Of a DNA stretch of 64,000 nucleotides, positions 24,401 to 34,600 are shown piece after piece. Numbering within the stretch: position 1 is the first letter of the stretch; each line of letters starts with the position of its first letter. This DNA comes from Antedon mediterranea. Its lineage: Eukaryota; Echinodermata; Crinoidea; Comatulida; Antedonidae. Position numbers and translations under genes: made by a program. The notes under the pieces are model-generated. The model did no database searches. It was given only the letters and a program-made list of their open reading frames with translations, and was not told where the DNA came from. The DNA lies in contig NC_092673.1 in the NCBI RefSeq assembly GCF_964355755.1, positions 6,577,001-6,641,000 of the forward strand, in the 5' to 3' direction.

Positions 24401-27400
24401 ACAGTAAGCCCATTTCTCGTTCAGATTTTGACATATATCCTATAACGTAAATAATACATGCATATACATTTGTAATATACTGAATATCCATATTAGCATT
24501 CCATGCTTTCAATAAAGAAGGATTATATTGATTTACCCACACATCTTGAGGGTTTCTCTTTATAACAATCTTTTCTTCAGTAGCTACACAATTATTTGCT
24601 TTCTCAAATGCACTCTGTGTAATACCTAAACTTTGGAAAAGTTCTATTGCATTTTTATATGTTTCTTCATTGGTCACAGCATCTTTTACTGAGGTTAATA
24701 GCTCCATTGCTTGTTTATTGTCATCATTATCATCACTGCCTTTATCCACAATTGTAGGTCTCATAACAAATGTATTTCCAGAAGGTTGTCTGGGGAAGTT
24801 AAATCTACAGTTTGTTCCCTTTTTTTTACATGATTTAGAATGTCTTTTACTGTGAATTTGCACACTTTTAACAATTTCATTCAGTTCGGGATCTACAGTT
24901 TCACATGGCACAGCACAAGAAATATATTTATCGACAAAATTAATAACTTCGTTATCTTTATCTGTACCAAAAATAGGAGCATTTTCAACCCATACTAACA
25001 TATGAACATGTGGACTTCCTCTCATTTGAAATTCAATTCGGTAAAAATAATCTACGACTTTACCAATAGGCTGTGCTTCAGACAAAATTACATTTTTCAA
25101 AAAAGTATGAAAACGTTTGTCAAACATTCTGGCAACAGTCACTGGATTTGATTTCAACAAATTACATTTATCTGCCCATTCCAATTCATCAATGTTTCTT
25201 TGGTCTCCTGACTGATTTAACAATGTCGTCATTATTTCTTTCCAACGGAAGTCAGCACTTGAAAATGAAAGAAAGAATGTTGGCTTTCCAATCTGTCTAA
25301 CCATTGCTATTACATCTTTTTGTGTAGCTTGCCAGTATGGTGGAGTTCCACGAATTTGTTTTAAAAATTTATAACCCCTATCAGATTTTAAAATCTCCTC
25401 AATTTTGGTAACATTTTTTAAATCGGATACAGTAACTTTACTAAAATCATCCTTTTTACTTGACCCTTTTCGCAATGCAATGGAAATACTTGATAAAATT
25501 TGTTGAAGTTCATATAAAGATTGAGCATAAAATATGAATTCTGTATTTTGTGCAAACCTGTTATCTATATGCATTAATCTATTGTGAAAATAACGTCCAA
25601 GTGTTATTTTAACATCTCTCGTATCATGGAATGTTGGTTGGCCTGTTGGAAATAACACTGGAAATGATTTTGCTTCATTGCTTTTATTACTTAACAATGC
25701 AATAGGACTATTATTTTCACATGGTGCACAACAAATTATGTCATTAAAATATTCATCAACCAAATTTTGTCGCCTGTCAACAGGTTGAAGACTTGTATCA
25801 AAGGTAGCACCACACAATTGATCTTCTACTTCTACCTCTTCTTCTTCAATGTTTTCTACACATGTTTCATTTTCTTCTTCTTCATTGTTTTCATCTTCAT
25901 TAGTAGTTTCACTTTCGATGTTATCTTCAGATAAATAATTGTGCCATTCTTCATTAATAGCTATATCAAAATAGCACTTGTTATAATCTTGTAAATATCT
26001 AAGAGCTTGAATAACATTGGCAGTGTTAACAAATTTATATTTGTAATAACCTTTGTAAGACAACTTTCGCTTCAATTTTACAGATATTAATTGATCATCA
26101 ACCTGTGGTCTAGGCAGCATTTTAACAGTTTCAATAGTATTTGAAGGTACACATACAACAGGTCCATGTATTCCATGCTGTCCACCTTTAGGTAAATTCA
26201 TTAATTTCATAAAAGGAATGTTTAATCCAATCAAATGCTGCTCTAAATTATTTAAACACCTGAGCTCAGGAGGAATATCGTGTAGTTGTAAATTGTTTGA
26301 ATTGGCTTCTGCAGGGACTTTACCGTTTAACAATTTTCTGTGGCATGTGAAACAAATCCATAAACGACATCTTGGTGATTCAATCAATTGACAAATTTTA
26401 TTACATTCATTGTTGCAAATATGCAAATACTTTTCATTTATACAAGCCTTATTTTTGTACTTAGATTTGGTGCACTTCATTACTTGGTCTTTGAATAACG
26501 TTTTAAAGCAAACAGAACAAACATATTCAGGACCACGAGAAATTGTTTCCCTGAAGTTTTCTAATACAAACTCAAAATTTGTGTTTTCTGTTTTTATTTT
26601 TTCCCGATTCTTCATGTTTTTCTTTATAATATTTTTTCGGAACCCTTCATCACCATGATACTTTTCTGTAAATCTTTGCTTACACTTTTGCTTACATCTT
26701 TGACGAAATATTGAATTATCTCGATATTTCTCTGCCAATTTCTGCTTACAGTTTTGTCTAAATTTCAAATTACTCCGATACTTTTCAGCCAATTTGTCTT
26801 TGCATTTTCGTCTAAATTTCAAATTAATCCGATACTTTTCTGCCAATTTGTCTTTAAAGTTTTGTCTAAATTTCAAATTACTCCGATACTTTTCAGCAAA
26901 TTTTTCTTTACAGTTTTGTCTAAATTTCAAATTACTCTGATACTTTTCTGCCAATTTGTTCTTCCATTTTTGTCTAAATTTCAAATTAGTCCGATACTTT
27001 TCAACAAATTTTTCTTTACAGTTTTGTCTAAATTTCAAATTACTTTGATACTTCTTTGTCAATTTTTGGGTAATGTTTTCTCTGAATTGAGAATTAGTAC
27101 AATACTTCTCTGCTAAATTTTGCTTCAAATTTTGTCGAAATTGTGGATCATTGTGATATCTTTCTTTATTTCTTTGTTTATTATTTTGCCTAGTTTTATG
27201 TTTAAACATTGTATCATTGTTGTATCTATTCTTCATTGTTTCTTTTTTTGTTGTTCGGTAATCCAAATTAATTTTGTAGTTATTTCTAGCTTTATTTCGT
27301 ACCTTAAGATTATATTCAGGTTCACATCTATACATTTTGTGTTGTCTTTCTCTGTTTTCCTTCCTTTTTTGAAATTTATAATCATCATCAGCATATCTTA

Positions 27401-30400
27401 TTTGTTGTGCCTCTTTTACTTTACGTTTCTTTTCTTCTCTGTATGGAAGATCACTTTGATGTTTGTTTCTATTTTCATTTTTTTCTTTTGAATTATCTTT
27501 TGTTTGTCTTCTTCTTTTCATTCTCTGTCGATTCTTTTCTCTTTGCTTTCTATTTTCATAAGATATTTTTCTTTTCCTTCTCAACATTTTTACTTCATTT
27601 CCAGAACAATGTCCCTCAGCAGTTTTACTCTTTTTGTGTTTTGGTTCTATATCTTCAAATGTTTCACAAGTTTCATTATTTCCCGTTTGCTTTCGTTTCT
27701 TTGTTGTAGAATTCTTTACAAAAAAATTCGCCTCTGTATTTGACAGTTTATTGTGCGATGTCACATTCATATCAACTAGTCCTGTTGTTTCCTGAACATT
27801 ATTTTGACTGACATTGACAGATTCCACTACATTAAAATGCACATTCATGGTGTACAAAATATATATACCATTGTCAGTTGTAACATCATCTATTCTTCCT
27901 GGCTTTTTAGCAGAAAACAATTGCCACGTCAAAAGTTGATCATTAAATGAATAAATATCTGTATTAAGCAAGTTTGCCATTGCACTTATTTCAGTATTGG
28001 ATGCCCACGTTCCATTATCCATTACTCTTTTTTTAAACACATATTCCTTAACTGATCTATATTCGTGACTAAATGTATTAATAAATAAGTCATCAGTTTC
28101 CAATAAATGATTAGTAATTGCTCTTCTTAAAATTAAATGATTATCTTCAGTCCCAGAAATAATGTATGAAATTGCACGATAAAAACAATTACCATCACCT
28201 GTAATATTCTTAATTTGAAGAGGATGTCCAATCTGACTAGCTCTGTTAATACCACAATTCATATCGGTATGTTCACAATGAATGCCTACTTCTTTACACA
28301 TGTTTTTCTTTTGTGCTTCTGAGATTGGATTAAATTTAAAATTCTCGTCAGGTCTTTCTCCATACTGAACATTAACAATTTCAATATCACTATCACTTTG
28401 CCATTCATTACTTGATGAGACATGACCTTCTTTATTATGTGTTTTGCCTTTAACTTTATAATCAATATTCTTGTCTGGTAATCTTGTACTACATTTATAC
28501 TGATAAGAGGTACTAGGTTCATCAACATCGACGTTTCCCAAGTTGCTTTGTTCACAATTATCATCGAGCACAGAAGCGGAACATAACATCATAGACTTAT
28601 TTTCAATATTTACACCAGTCAGTTCAAACTCGGTTTCATGTAAATTACAGTTCATTGACCTTGCTAATCTTATACAATAATCGTACACACCTTGCCACGA
28701 TGGACTGTAAAGTAAAATACTCTTTCCATGTTCACTAACACAACCAAATCGATCTCTTGCATGTGGATCAAATATAAGAAATCCATTTACACGTTTAATA
28801 ATAGAAAATGTGCTTCTGTTAAAATTCATAAAAAATGCATCATGTTGGTGTAATTCTTGTTCAAGAGCTTGGTTTAATGACAACGCTCCATATTCAGCCA
28901 TTAATTCGAGATTTCCATCTATTATGCCAAAAACTGATTCTTTGGGAGATATTACAAATGTGTTTTCCAAGATATCCAATTCTTTCGGCAGTTCAGAAAT
29001 CATTAAAAGGTCCTCGTGCATAGTGGAATCTTTCTGAATGTAACAGTACAACTCGTTTCCAAGAGTCAATATTGTATCAAGGTCTTTGGTGTAAAATTCA
29101 TTTCCATTCTTCTTTGTAGAATAAAGAATAGCTACAAGACTATTTGCAACACACTGTTTACCACTTGCAAAGCCAAATCTATAATTCCCTTGATTAAAAT
29201 TACCCTGTGCTACAGTTATATTTTCATTACTATTATATACTTGTAATTCATTTATTGATTGTGTTTTCTGCCTTTTTCGTGTATTTTTTTGTTTTGGTAC
29301 ATTATCGATTATCAATTCTTTCGAAAAATTATTTTTTGTTAAAACTTCAATATCCACATCGATAGTATGTTGGTCACATTTAGGTTTAGTATGGGACCTA
29401 ACTTTTTCAGTCACTGCTTTTTTGCATCCGTCATCAATTATCAATACTTCATTTTCCTCAAATTCACAACTTGCACATGTTTGATTTTTATTATCTGTGC
29501 CATTACTATCAATTATTCTACTTCTGTCATTCATTTTGCTATTATTTTGTGCTTTCGCATCGTCAGTCGCTGTGTTGTCGTTTTCTACAGTACATTCCAT
29601 TTCAAAATCCTCGTCAGTTTTCGTTTCACAATTTTCATTATTACCCATGTTCTTTATATCTTTGCCAAACCGTTCCGTAGTATCGCAATCATTCTTTAAA
29701 TTCAGGTCCACATTACCTTGTGCTTTTTTGTTATCAATCTTCTTAGTTTTGACAAAACGACCCTTGTTATTTCGTAAACGTTTCGAACCACCACCTGATT
29801 GTTGTTGTATTCCGTGTGTTACTTTTGTATTTTTCAAAACATCACACATAGGCCTACCACTGTCGTCAATTATTGTTTGTGAATTTCCCAATACATTCAT
29901 TTTAGCATTTTCTTTGTTGTATTCTCTGTAAGTATTTGTATTCATATTCCATTCCATTTTGTTATTATTTCGTCTTTCATAGAAATCTTTTACACCTTTG
30001 CCAATATATTTTACACCTGGTTCTATACTTATACCATTTATAACCCGCTTTCTCCTTTTCTTATTTCCTCTATTTTTACATCTTTTTTTTCTGTTGTCGG
30101 TTCTTTTCTTTGATCTTACCTTCATCCAATCACTACCAAGTAAATCTTCACTTCCTGTTTGTTGCCATTTTAATTTGGCATTATTACGTTTTTCTTTATT
30201 TTTCGTTAATTCTGGAAAGTCTGCAGTGACAGATTCATCAGGTTCTAGAATCGTATATCTATTGAAATGACAGGTAATACCTATTTCACCCAACATGTTA
30301 TCAACAAAATTACTATTCCCACACATTGAACAAATCCAAATTACTCTGGAATTACATAGTTTGTCTTCAAAAACATCTCTTACACATTTCACATGAAAAT

Positions 30401-30833
30401 ATTGACTACAACAGTCACATGTTATGCAATTGTCGTCTACTTTCACTTCAATATTACAGAAATCGCATGTATCATCAAACTCTGAAGTGACCTCTGTACC
30501 ATAAGATAATGTGTTTATGATATCATCAATTATTCCTTTAAATTCAGTTGTATCTTTCATAAATTCACAATTGACATTACCTGTATCATCATTTCTCTCG
30601 TCTTTGACATTCTCAGTTGAACAGCATTCATCAAGTAGGTCCAAGATGTCATTAACAACTATTTTAAATTCTGCTGTCTTATCCATAACTCCATTATTAA
30701 CATTACCAGTTGTATTAACAAAAATCTGCTTTTTACTTGTAACTTCTTTATTCACATTTTTACACAAATAAATTATCATTGTAAAGATAATCAACAAAAA
30801 GATACCAACTAATGTTATAAATTCCATATCCAT
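21459..30833 (-). CDS. Helentron transposase: PHD, protease-like, OTU, HUH Rep, Pif1 helicase, endonuclease
   Basis: One intact ORF of 3124 codons. In order: hydrophobic segment (residues 5-24, unusual here); PHD-type finger (122-176, ends WICSMC); basic linker; cysteine-protease-like region with GKQCVANSL (C561) and FDPH (689-691); OTU domain with GDGNCFYRA (879-887) and MNVHFNVV near 999; about ten 18-residue basic repeats of type AEKYRSNLKFRQ (about 1218-1398); Cys-rich fingers (CSVCFKTL, WICFTCHRK); Helitron-like N region; Rep with FFLSFSSADFRWKE (about 1850) and RGSPHVHML (about 1940); YVIGYMSK (about 2125); helicase GGAGTGKS (about 2485), IVIIDEIS, GDFYQLPPV, TVHKVQGMTM; endonuclease with LTETWLN and MGDFNEN. 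Rep plus helicase make rolling-circle transposition in the nucleus; a C-terminal endonuclease defines Helentrons. The terminal SDH motif of the endonuclease reads SYH, so its nuclease may be impaired. Confidence 0.95.
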   Translation of the reverse strand: MDMEFITLVGIFLLIIFTMIIYLCKNVNKEVTSKKQIFVNTTGNVNNGVMDKTAEFKIVVNDILDLLDECCSTENVKDERNDDTGNVNCEFMKDTTEFKGIIDDIINTLSYGTEVTSEFDDTCDFCNIEVKVDDNCITCDCCSQYFHVKCVRDVFEDKLCNSRVIWICSMCGNSNFVDNMLGEIGITCHFNRYTILEPDESVTADFPELTKNKEKRNNAKLKWQQTGSEDLLGSDWMKVRSKKRTDNRKKRCKNRGNKKRRKRVINGISIEPGVKYIGKGVKDFYERRNNNKMEWNMNTNTYREYNKENAKMNVLGNSQTIIDDSGRPMCDVLKNTKVTHGIQQQSGGGSKRLRNNKGRFVKTKKIDNKKAQGNVDLNLKNDCDTTERFGKDIKNMGNNENCETKTDEDFEMECTVENDNTATDDAKAQNNSKMNDRSRIIDSNGTDNKNQTCASCEFEENEVLIIDDGCKKAVTEKVRSHTKPKCDQHTIDVDIEVLTKNNFSKELIIDNVPKQKNTRKRQKTQSINELQVYNSNENITVAQGNFNQGNYRFGFASGKQCVANSLVAILYSTKKNGNEFYTKDLDTILTLGNELYCYIQKDSTMHEDLLMISELPKELDILENTFVISPKESVFGIIDGNLELMAEYGALSLNQALEQELHQHDAFFMNFNRSTFSIIKRVNGFLIFDPHARDRFGCVSEHGKSILLYSPSWQGVYDYCIRLARSMNCNLHETEFELTGVNIENKSMMLCSASVLDDNCEQSNLGNVDVDEPSTSYQYKCSTRLPDKNIDYKVKGKTHNKEGHVSSSNEWQSDSDIEIVNVQYGERPDENFKFNPISEAQKKNMCKEVGIHCEHTDMNCGINRASQIGHPLQIKNITGDGNCFYRAISYIISGTEDNHLILRRAITNHLLETDDLFINTFSHEYRSVKEYVFKKRVMDNGTWASNTEISAMANLLNTDIYSFNDQLLTWQLFSAKKPGRIDDVTTDNGIYILYTMNVHFNVVESVNVSQNNVQETTGLVDMNVTSHNKLSNTEANFFVKNSTTKKRKQTGNNETCETFEDIEPKHKKSKTAEGHCSGNEVKMLRRKRKISYENRKQREKNRQRMKRRRQTKDNSKEKNENRNKHQSDLPYREEKKRKVKEAQQIRYADDDYKFQKRKENRERQHKMYRCEPEYNLKVRNKARNNYKINLDYRTTKKETMKNRYNNDTMFKHKTRQNNKQRNKERYHNDPQFRQNLKQNLAEKYCTNSQFRENITQKLTKKYQSNLKFRQNCKEKFVEKYRTNLKFRQKWKNKLAEKYQSNLKFRQNCKEKFAEKYRSNLKFRQNFKDKLAEKYRINLKFRRKCKDKLAEKYRSNLKFRQNCKQKLAEKYRDNSIFRQRCKQKCKQRFTEKYHGDEGFRKNIIKKNMKNREKIKTENTNFEFVLENFRETISRGPEYVCSVCFKTLFKDQVMKCTKSKYKNKACINEKYLHICNNECNKICQLIESPRCRLWICFTCHRKLLNGKVPAEANSNNLQLHDIPPELRCLNNLEQHLIGLNIPFMKLMNLPKGGQHGIHGPVVCVPSNTIETVKMLPRPQVDDQLISVKLKRKLSYKGYYKYKFVNTANVIQALRYLQDYNKCYFDIAINEEWHNYLSEDNIESETTNEDENNEEEENETCVENIEEEEVEVEDQLCGATFDTSLQPVDRRQNLVDEYFNDIICCAPCENNSPIALLSNKSNEAKSFPVLFPTGQPTFHDTRDVKITLGRYFHNRLMHIDNRFAQNTEFIFYAQSLYELQQILSSISIALRKGSSKKDDFSKVTVSDLKNVTKIEEILKSDRGYKFLKQIRGTPPYWQATQKDVIAMVRQIGKPTFFLSFSSADFRWKEIMTTLLNQSGDQRNIDELEWADKCNLLKSNPVTVARMFDKRFHTFLKNVILSEAQPIGKVVDYFYRIEFQMRGSPHVHMLVWVENAPIFGTDKDNEVINFVDKYISCAVPCETVDPELNEIVKSVQIHSKRHSKSCKKKGTNCRFNFPRQPSGNTFVMRPTIVDKGSDDNDDNKQAMELLTSVKDAVTNEETYKNAIELFQSLGITQSAFEKANNCVATEEKIVIKRNPQDVWVNQYNPSLLKAWNANMDIQYITNVYACIIYVIGYMSKSEREMGLLLSHAASEVKEGNEDARQSLRKLGNVYMNNREVSAQESIYRVCSLRLKECSRKVEFIPVGPNPVRMSLPLSVIKNKADDDVSAWLPNKIDKYKARPNSSEFNKMCLAKFCSEYRILSSSEMKGNKQKKNVFQLKKQLGFIQKRTRTSNAIVRYPRFPMDTAPEKYFLSILQLFLPFRKDEQLKPPNFESYEQFHEKGCVKLCGCQLQTVKSIVHGNREQYEKSADDVEEAQECLSKFGPQEDAWSLLCPESEKERLDNPKPNVEVDDEEDELFIPDFGIQKNHTSKVESNSSNIPRPELNKMIRSLNEKQQHIFYKTRQWCLDKVNGKKPEAFYTFITGGAGTGKSHLVNCIYNEATRILGKIMENPDDLSILKLAPTGIAAYNIKGQTIHSALSIPINISLPYQPLGEEKISTLRNKLGQLQIVIIDEISMVNQRLLWYIHGRLRQIKQVRNDSSFGNISVIAVGDFYQLPPVMGSSLYKDTLESSLWIDNFKQVQLDQIMRQKEDKQFALLLNKLRTKEKHDCLSDNDLLVLKSRETGEECEDAVHIYPRNKQVDEWNKKMLHKTCTDIVCIKAEDSVVNSKKQSKNCDKPRNSRQTSLLNYLWIAINARVMLIKNVDVKKGLTNGCMGHVDEIVKPDHNTEPVSIKVKFDNNDIGIQAIEMFKESMGKKYSRKQFPLKLAYACTVHKVQGMTMDKAVVCLKDTFTHGQAYVGLSRVTSITGLTIENFKPSLIYCDPNIKKCLNNMDSYVQCDKQGHDSASRFSIMLHNIQGLKQHFVDLQCNDLFMNSNIICLTETWLNKDDDFFDVRIEPYKLYHQARYDSYSNTNDLSSKIKHQAHGGVAVYAKNTSSSRLNICNNDIEAVSFLITSPISVAVSVIYRPPSYDINQFCQNLRKYLEELHKMSTKCIVMGDFNENLFKQSSRVNNLMAENEYKQHVTCSTTENNTLIDHVYSKGIDSVQAEVIPIYYSYHEAIQIKF

Positions 30834-31370
30834 TATTCAAAATTTGTATAAGAAACAAATCTACAAATTTCTTCAAATTAATAAACTTTGTATTCTGCAA
30901 TTCCAATGAATATTACAATTAGGTTCTTTTTATCAATTCAAGAAATTCTTGCTAAAACAAAATAAATTATTAAAATTCCAAAAACAATTCAATTTTATAT
31001 TGTCTTTTGTTTCTATGATTTTTAATTTTTGTCCTAATTTTTTTTCTTTTAATATATTTTTTTTTTGTCTGCTTTTTTTTCAATAGTTCAATTTCACTGA
31101 ATTAAAAAATTAGCTTCTGCTTAATATTGGCTTGATGAAATACTTTATATTATTTTAAACTTCTCTTTAATACTTGGTTATGCTAAATAGTTTCAGATTC
31201 TAATTTTTATTCTTTTTACAATTCTACTTAATAACAGATTCAAATAAAAGTGATCTTTAAATCTTCTTTAATTAATTCTTTTGTAATAAACTCTGTTTAA
31301 TATTTATTTCTTTATAATAAGCTTCTGTTTTATTCTTCAAACTTTTGTTTGTATAATCAAACTTTAACTT

Positions 31371-31640
31371 TACACTTTTGCTTTTGCAAAAATGGTTTTG
31401 TAATAAACTTTTGTTTATTAGTTGTTTCCTTGTGATTAACTTCTGTTATCTTCAAGGTTTGACACTTTTGCTTTTGCAAAAATGGTTTTGTAATAAACTT
31501 TTGTTTATTAGTTGTTTCCTTGTGATTAACTTTTGTTATCTTCAAGGTTTTACACTTTTGCTTTTGCAAAAATGGTTTGTAATAAACTTTTGTTTATTAG
31601 TTTTTCCTTGTGATAAACTTCTGTTTACTTCAAGGTTTTA
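31371..31640. repeat. 90-bp tandem repeat, three units
   Basis: Units start at about 31371, 31461 and 31551 with acacttttgcttttgcaaaa and continue through taataaacttttgtttatta and ttccttgtga. The third unit is slightly shorter. It lies directly beside the possible last exon at 31630-31800. Confidence 0.8.
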
Positions 31641-34600
31641 TTGAATGTTTCAAAGATACTTTTAAAAAATGTTTAAAAAGAAATTGTGCATAAATATTAA
31701 AATTCGGTAACCCCTCGTAGAAACTCTCTTTGGAGAGTGGATCTTTTTCTAAAGACCCGGATCTCTTCTGAGATCCAGTGGGTTTATATAAGACAGTCAC
31801 CTACAATAAAAGAAAAAAAAAGAGTTAGTTATTAATTTTAAGATACACTGTACAGTACTAAGAATTACAGTCAAACAATTATAAATTGAATCAGTAGATA
31901 AATCAGTGTTTTTACAAATACCTAAATAATAATATACACATCCCCCCTGTGGAATGTAACATGATCTATTGGGCCTAGCAAAACAAATTAGGACCAACTC
32001 ATTACTAAATTCAGGATAGACCCATTTTATAAAATTGCAAATTTATGTCTGGAGAAACTGACCACCACATTTATGTTAAAAAGGATGATTGTCCCAAATT
32101 TTGAAGTAAATTGTGATAATATATTTGTGACTTTGGTTTATACAATATAAATAAATCACTATAGAAGATATTTTGACCTAAAAATATGTCAAAACTTCAT
32201 TACATGGAATGTGTCGGAAACAAATTCTTTCATAACAATTTCACCTTCAAAATTAATCTGAAAATAGGTTTAATTATTCAATGTTCTAATAAAATAGAAT
32301 TTTATACACAAAAATATTTGGTCACTCAGTATAGTAAATTTACAAACAACACATGTTTATCAATTATTGGAGGGCATAAAGTAAGGAAAATATGTTTTTT
32401 CCGTTTTACAGATAATTTTCTAATACTCACAGCTCTAACTGGCACTGTATATTTTCTGTACAACTACAATCTAAAAAATAAAAGGAAAATCATTAATAAT
32501 GGCAATAAACAACATTAACACTTTTTCAAAATCAACATGCTTCTTAATCAATGTCTGAAAAATTAAGAAATTTTCTCAAAATGAATTTGGGTATTAGACA
32601 GCTGGTTAGGGCCTACATGTTGTCTCAATGCTAATTTCATTTAATATTTTATTCACAAACCATAAAATCTGATTTATGTAAATGTTTCATAATAGAACGT
32701 GCCTACAAAATAACAGGCAACGGTTCACAAAGTAAAGAAAATATGTTTTATCCGTTTAACAGATAATCTACTAATACTCACAGCTGTAGCTGACACTGTA
32801 TATGTTCTACAATCTAAAAAAAAAAACAAGGAAAAACATTAATAATTGGCAATAAACAACAATAATACTTTTTCCAAATCAACATGCTTCTTAATCAATG
32901 TCTGAAAAATTAAGAAATTCCTCAAAATGACTTTGGGTATGAGACAGCTGGTTAGGCCTACATGTTGTCTTAATGCTAATTTCATTTAATATTTTATTCA
33001 CAAACCATAAAATCTGAATGATGTAAATGTTACATAATAGAAAATGCCTACAAAATAACAGGCAACGGTTCACAAAGTAAAGAAAATATGTTTTCTCCGT
33101 TTAGCAGATAATCTACTAATACTCACAGCTGTAGCTAACACTGTATATTTTCTACAATCTAAAAAAACAAAACAAGGAAAAACATCAATAATTGGCAATA
33201 AACAACATTAACACTTTTTCCAAATCAACATGCTTCTTAATCGAGGTCTGAAAAATTAAGAAATTTCCTTAAAATGACTTTAGGTATGGGACGGCTGGTT
33301 AGGGCCTACATGTTGTCTCAATGCTAGTTTCATTTAATATTTTATTCACAAACCATAAAATCTGAATTATGTAAATGTTTCATAATAGAAAATGCCTACA
33401 AAATAACAGGCAACTGTTCACAAAGTAAGGAAAATATGTTTTCTCCGTTTAACAGATAATCTACTAATACTCACAGCTGTAGCTAACACTGTATATTTTC
33501 TACAATCTAAAAACAACAAGGAAAAACATTGATAATGGCAAAAAACAACATTAACCCTTTTGTTAAATCAACAAGCTTCTTAATCAATGTCTGAAAAATT
33601 AAGAAATTTCCTCAAAATAACTTTGGGTATGGGCCGGCTGATTGGGGTCTACATGTTGTCTCAAAACTACTTTCATTTAATATCTTATTCACAAACCATA
33701 AAATCTGAATTATGTAAATGTTTCATAATATAAAATGCCTACAAAATAACAGGCAACAGTTCACAAAGTAAGGAAAATATGTTTTCTCTGTTTAACAGAT
33801 AATCTACTAATACTCACAGCTGTAGCTGACACTGTATATTTTCTACAATCTAAAAAAACAAAACAAGGAAAAACATCAATAATTGGCAATAAACAACATT
33901 AACACTTTTTCCAAATCAACATGCTTCTTAATCGAGGTCTGAAAAATTAAGAAATTTCCTTAAAATGACTTTAGGTATGGGACGGCTGGTTAGGGTCTAC
34001 ATGTTGTCTCAATACTACTTTCATTTAATATCGTATTCACAAACCATAAAATCTAAATTATTTAAATGTTTCATAATATAAAATGCCTACAAAATAACAG
34101 GCAACAATTCACAAAGTAAGGAAAATATGTTTTCTCCGTTTAACAGATAATCTACTAATACTCACAGCTGTAGCTGAAACTGTTAATTTTCTACAATCTA
34201 AAAAAAACAAGGAAAAACATTAATAATGGCAATAAACAACATTAATACTTTTTCCAAATCAACATGCTTCTTAATCAATGTCTAAAAAATTAGGAAATTT
34301 CCTCAAAATGACTTTGGGTATGGGCCGGCTGATTGCGGCCTACATGTTGTCTCAATGGTAATTTCATTTAATTGTTTGATCACAAACAATAAAATCTGAA
34401 TGATGTAAATGTTTCATAATAGAAAATGCCTACAAAATAACAGGCAACAGTTCACAAAGTAAGGAAAATATGTTTTCTCCGTTTAACAGATAATCTACTA
34501 ATACTCACAGCTGTAGCTGAAACTGTTAATTTTCTACAATCTAAAAAAAACAAGGAAAAACATTAATAATGGCAATAAACAACATTAATACTTTTTCCAA

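Larger units (their letters stand above)
20858..31640 (-). mobile_element. Helentron element, approximate extent
   Basis: It contains the 3124-codon transposase ORF. The 3' (left) limit is placed at the hairpin plus CTGG; the 5' (right) limit is not identified and is set arbitrarily at the end of the 90-bp repeats. 30834-31370 is AT-rich non-coding DNA in which I see no gene. Confidence 0.35.

Noticed and set aside
26754-27709. Several plus-strand open frames over the Helentron (for example 26754-27116 and 27120-27491)
   Set aside because: They are complements of the lysine/arginine-rich repeats of the transposase, which produce long stop-free antisense frames by composition.
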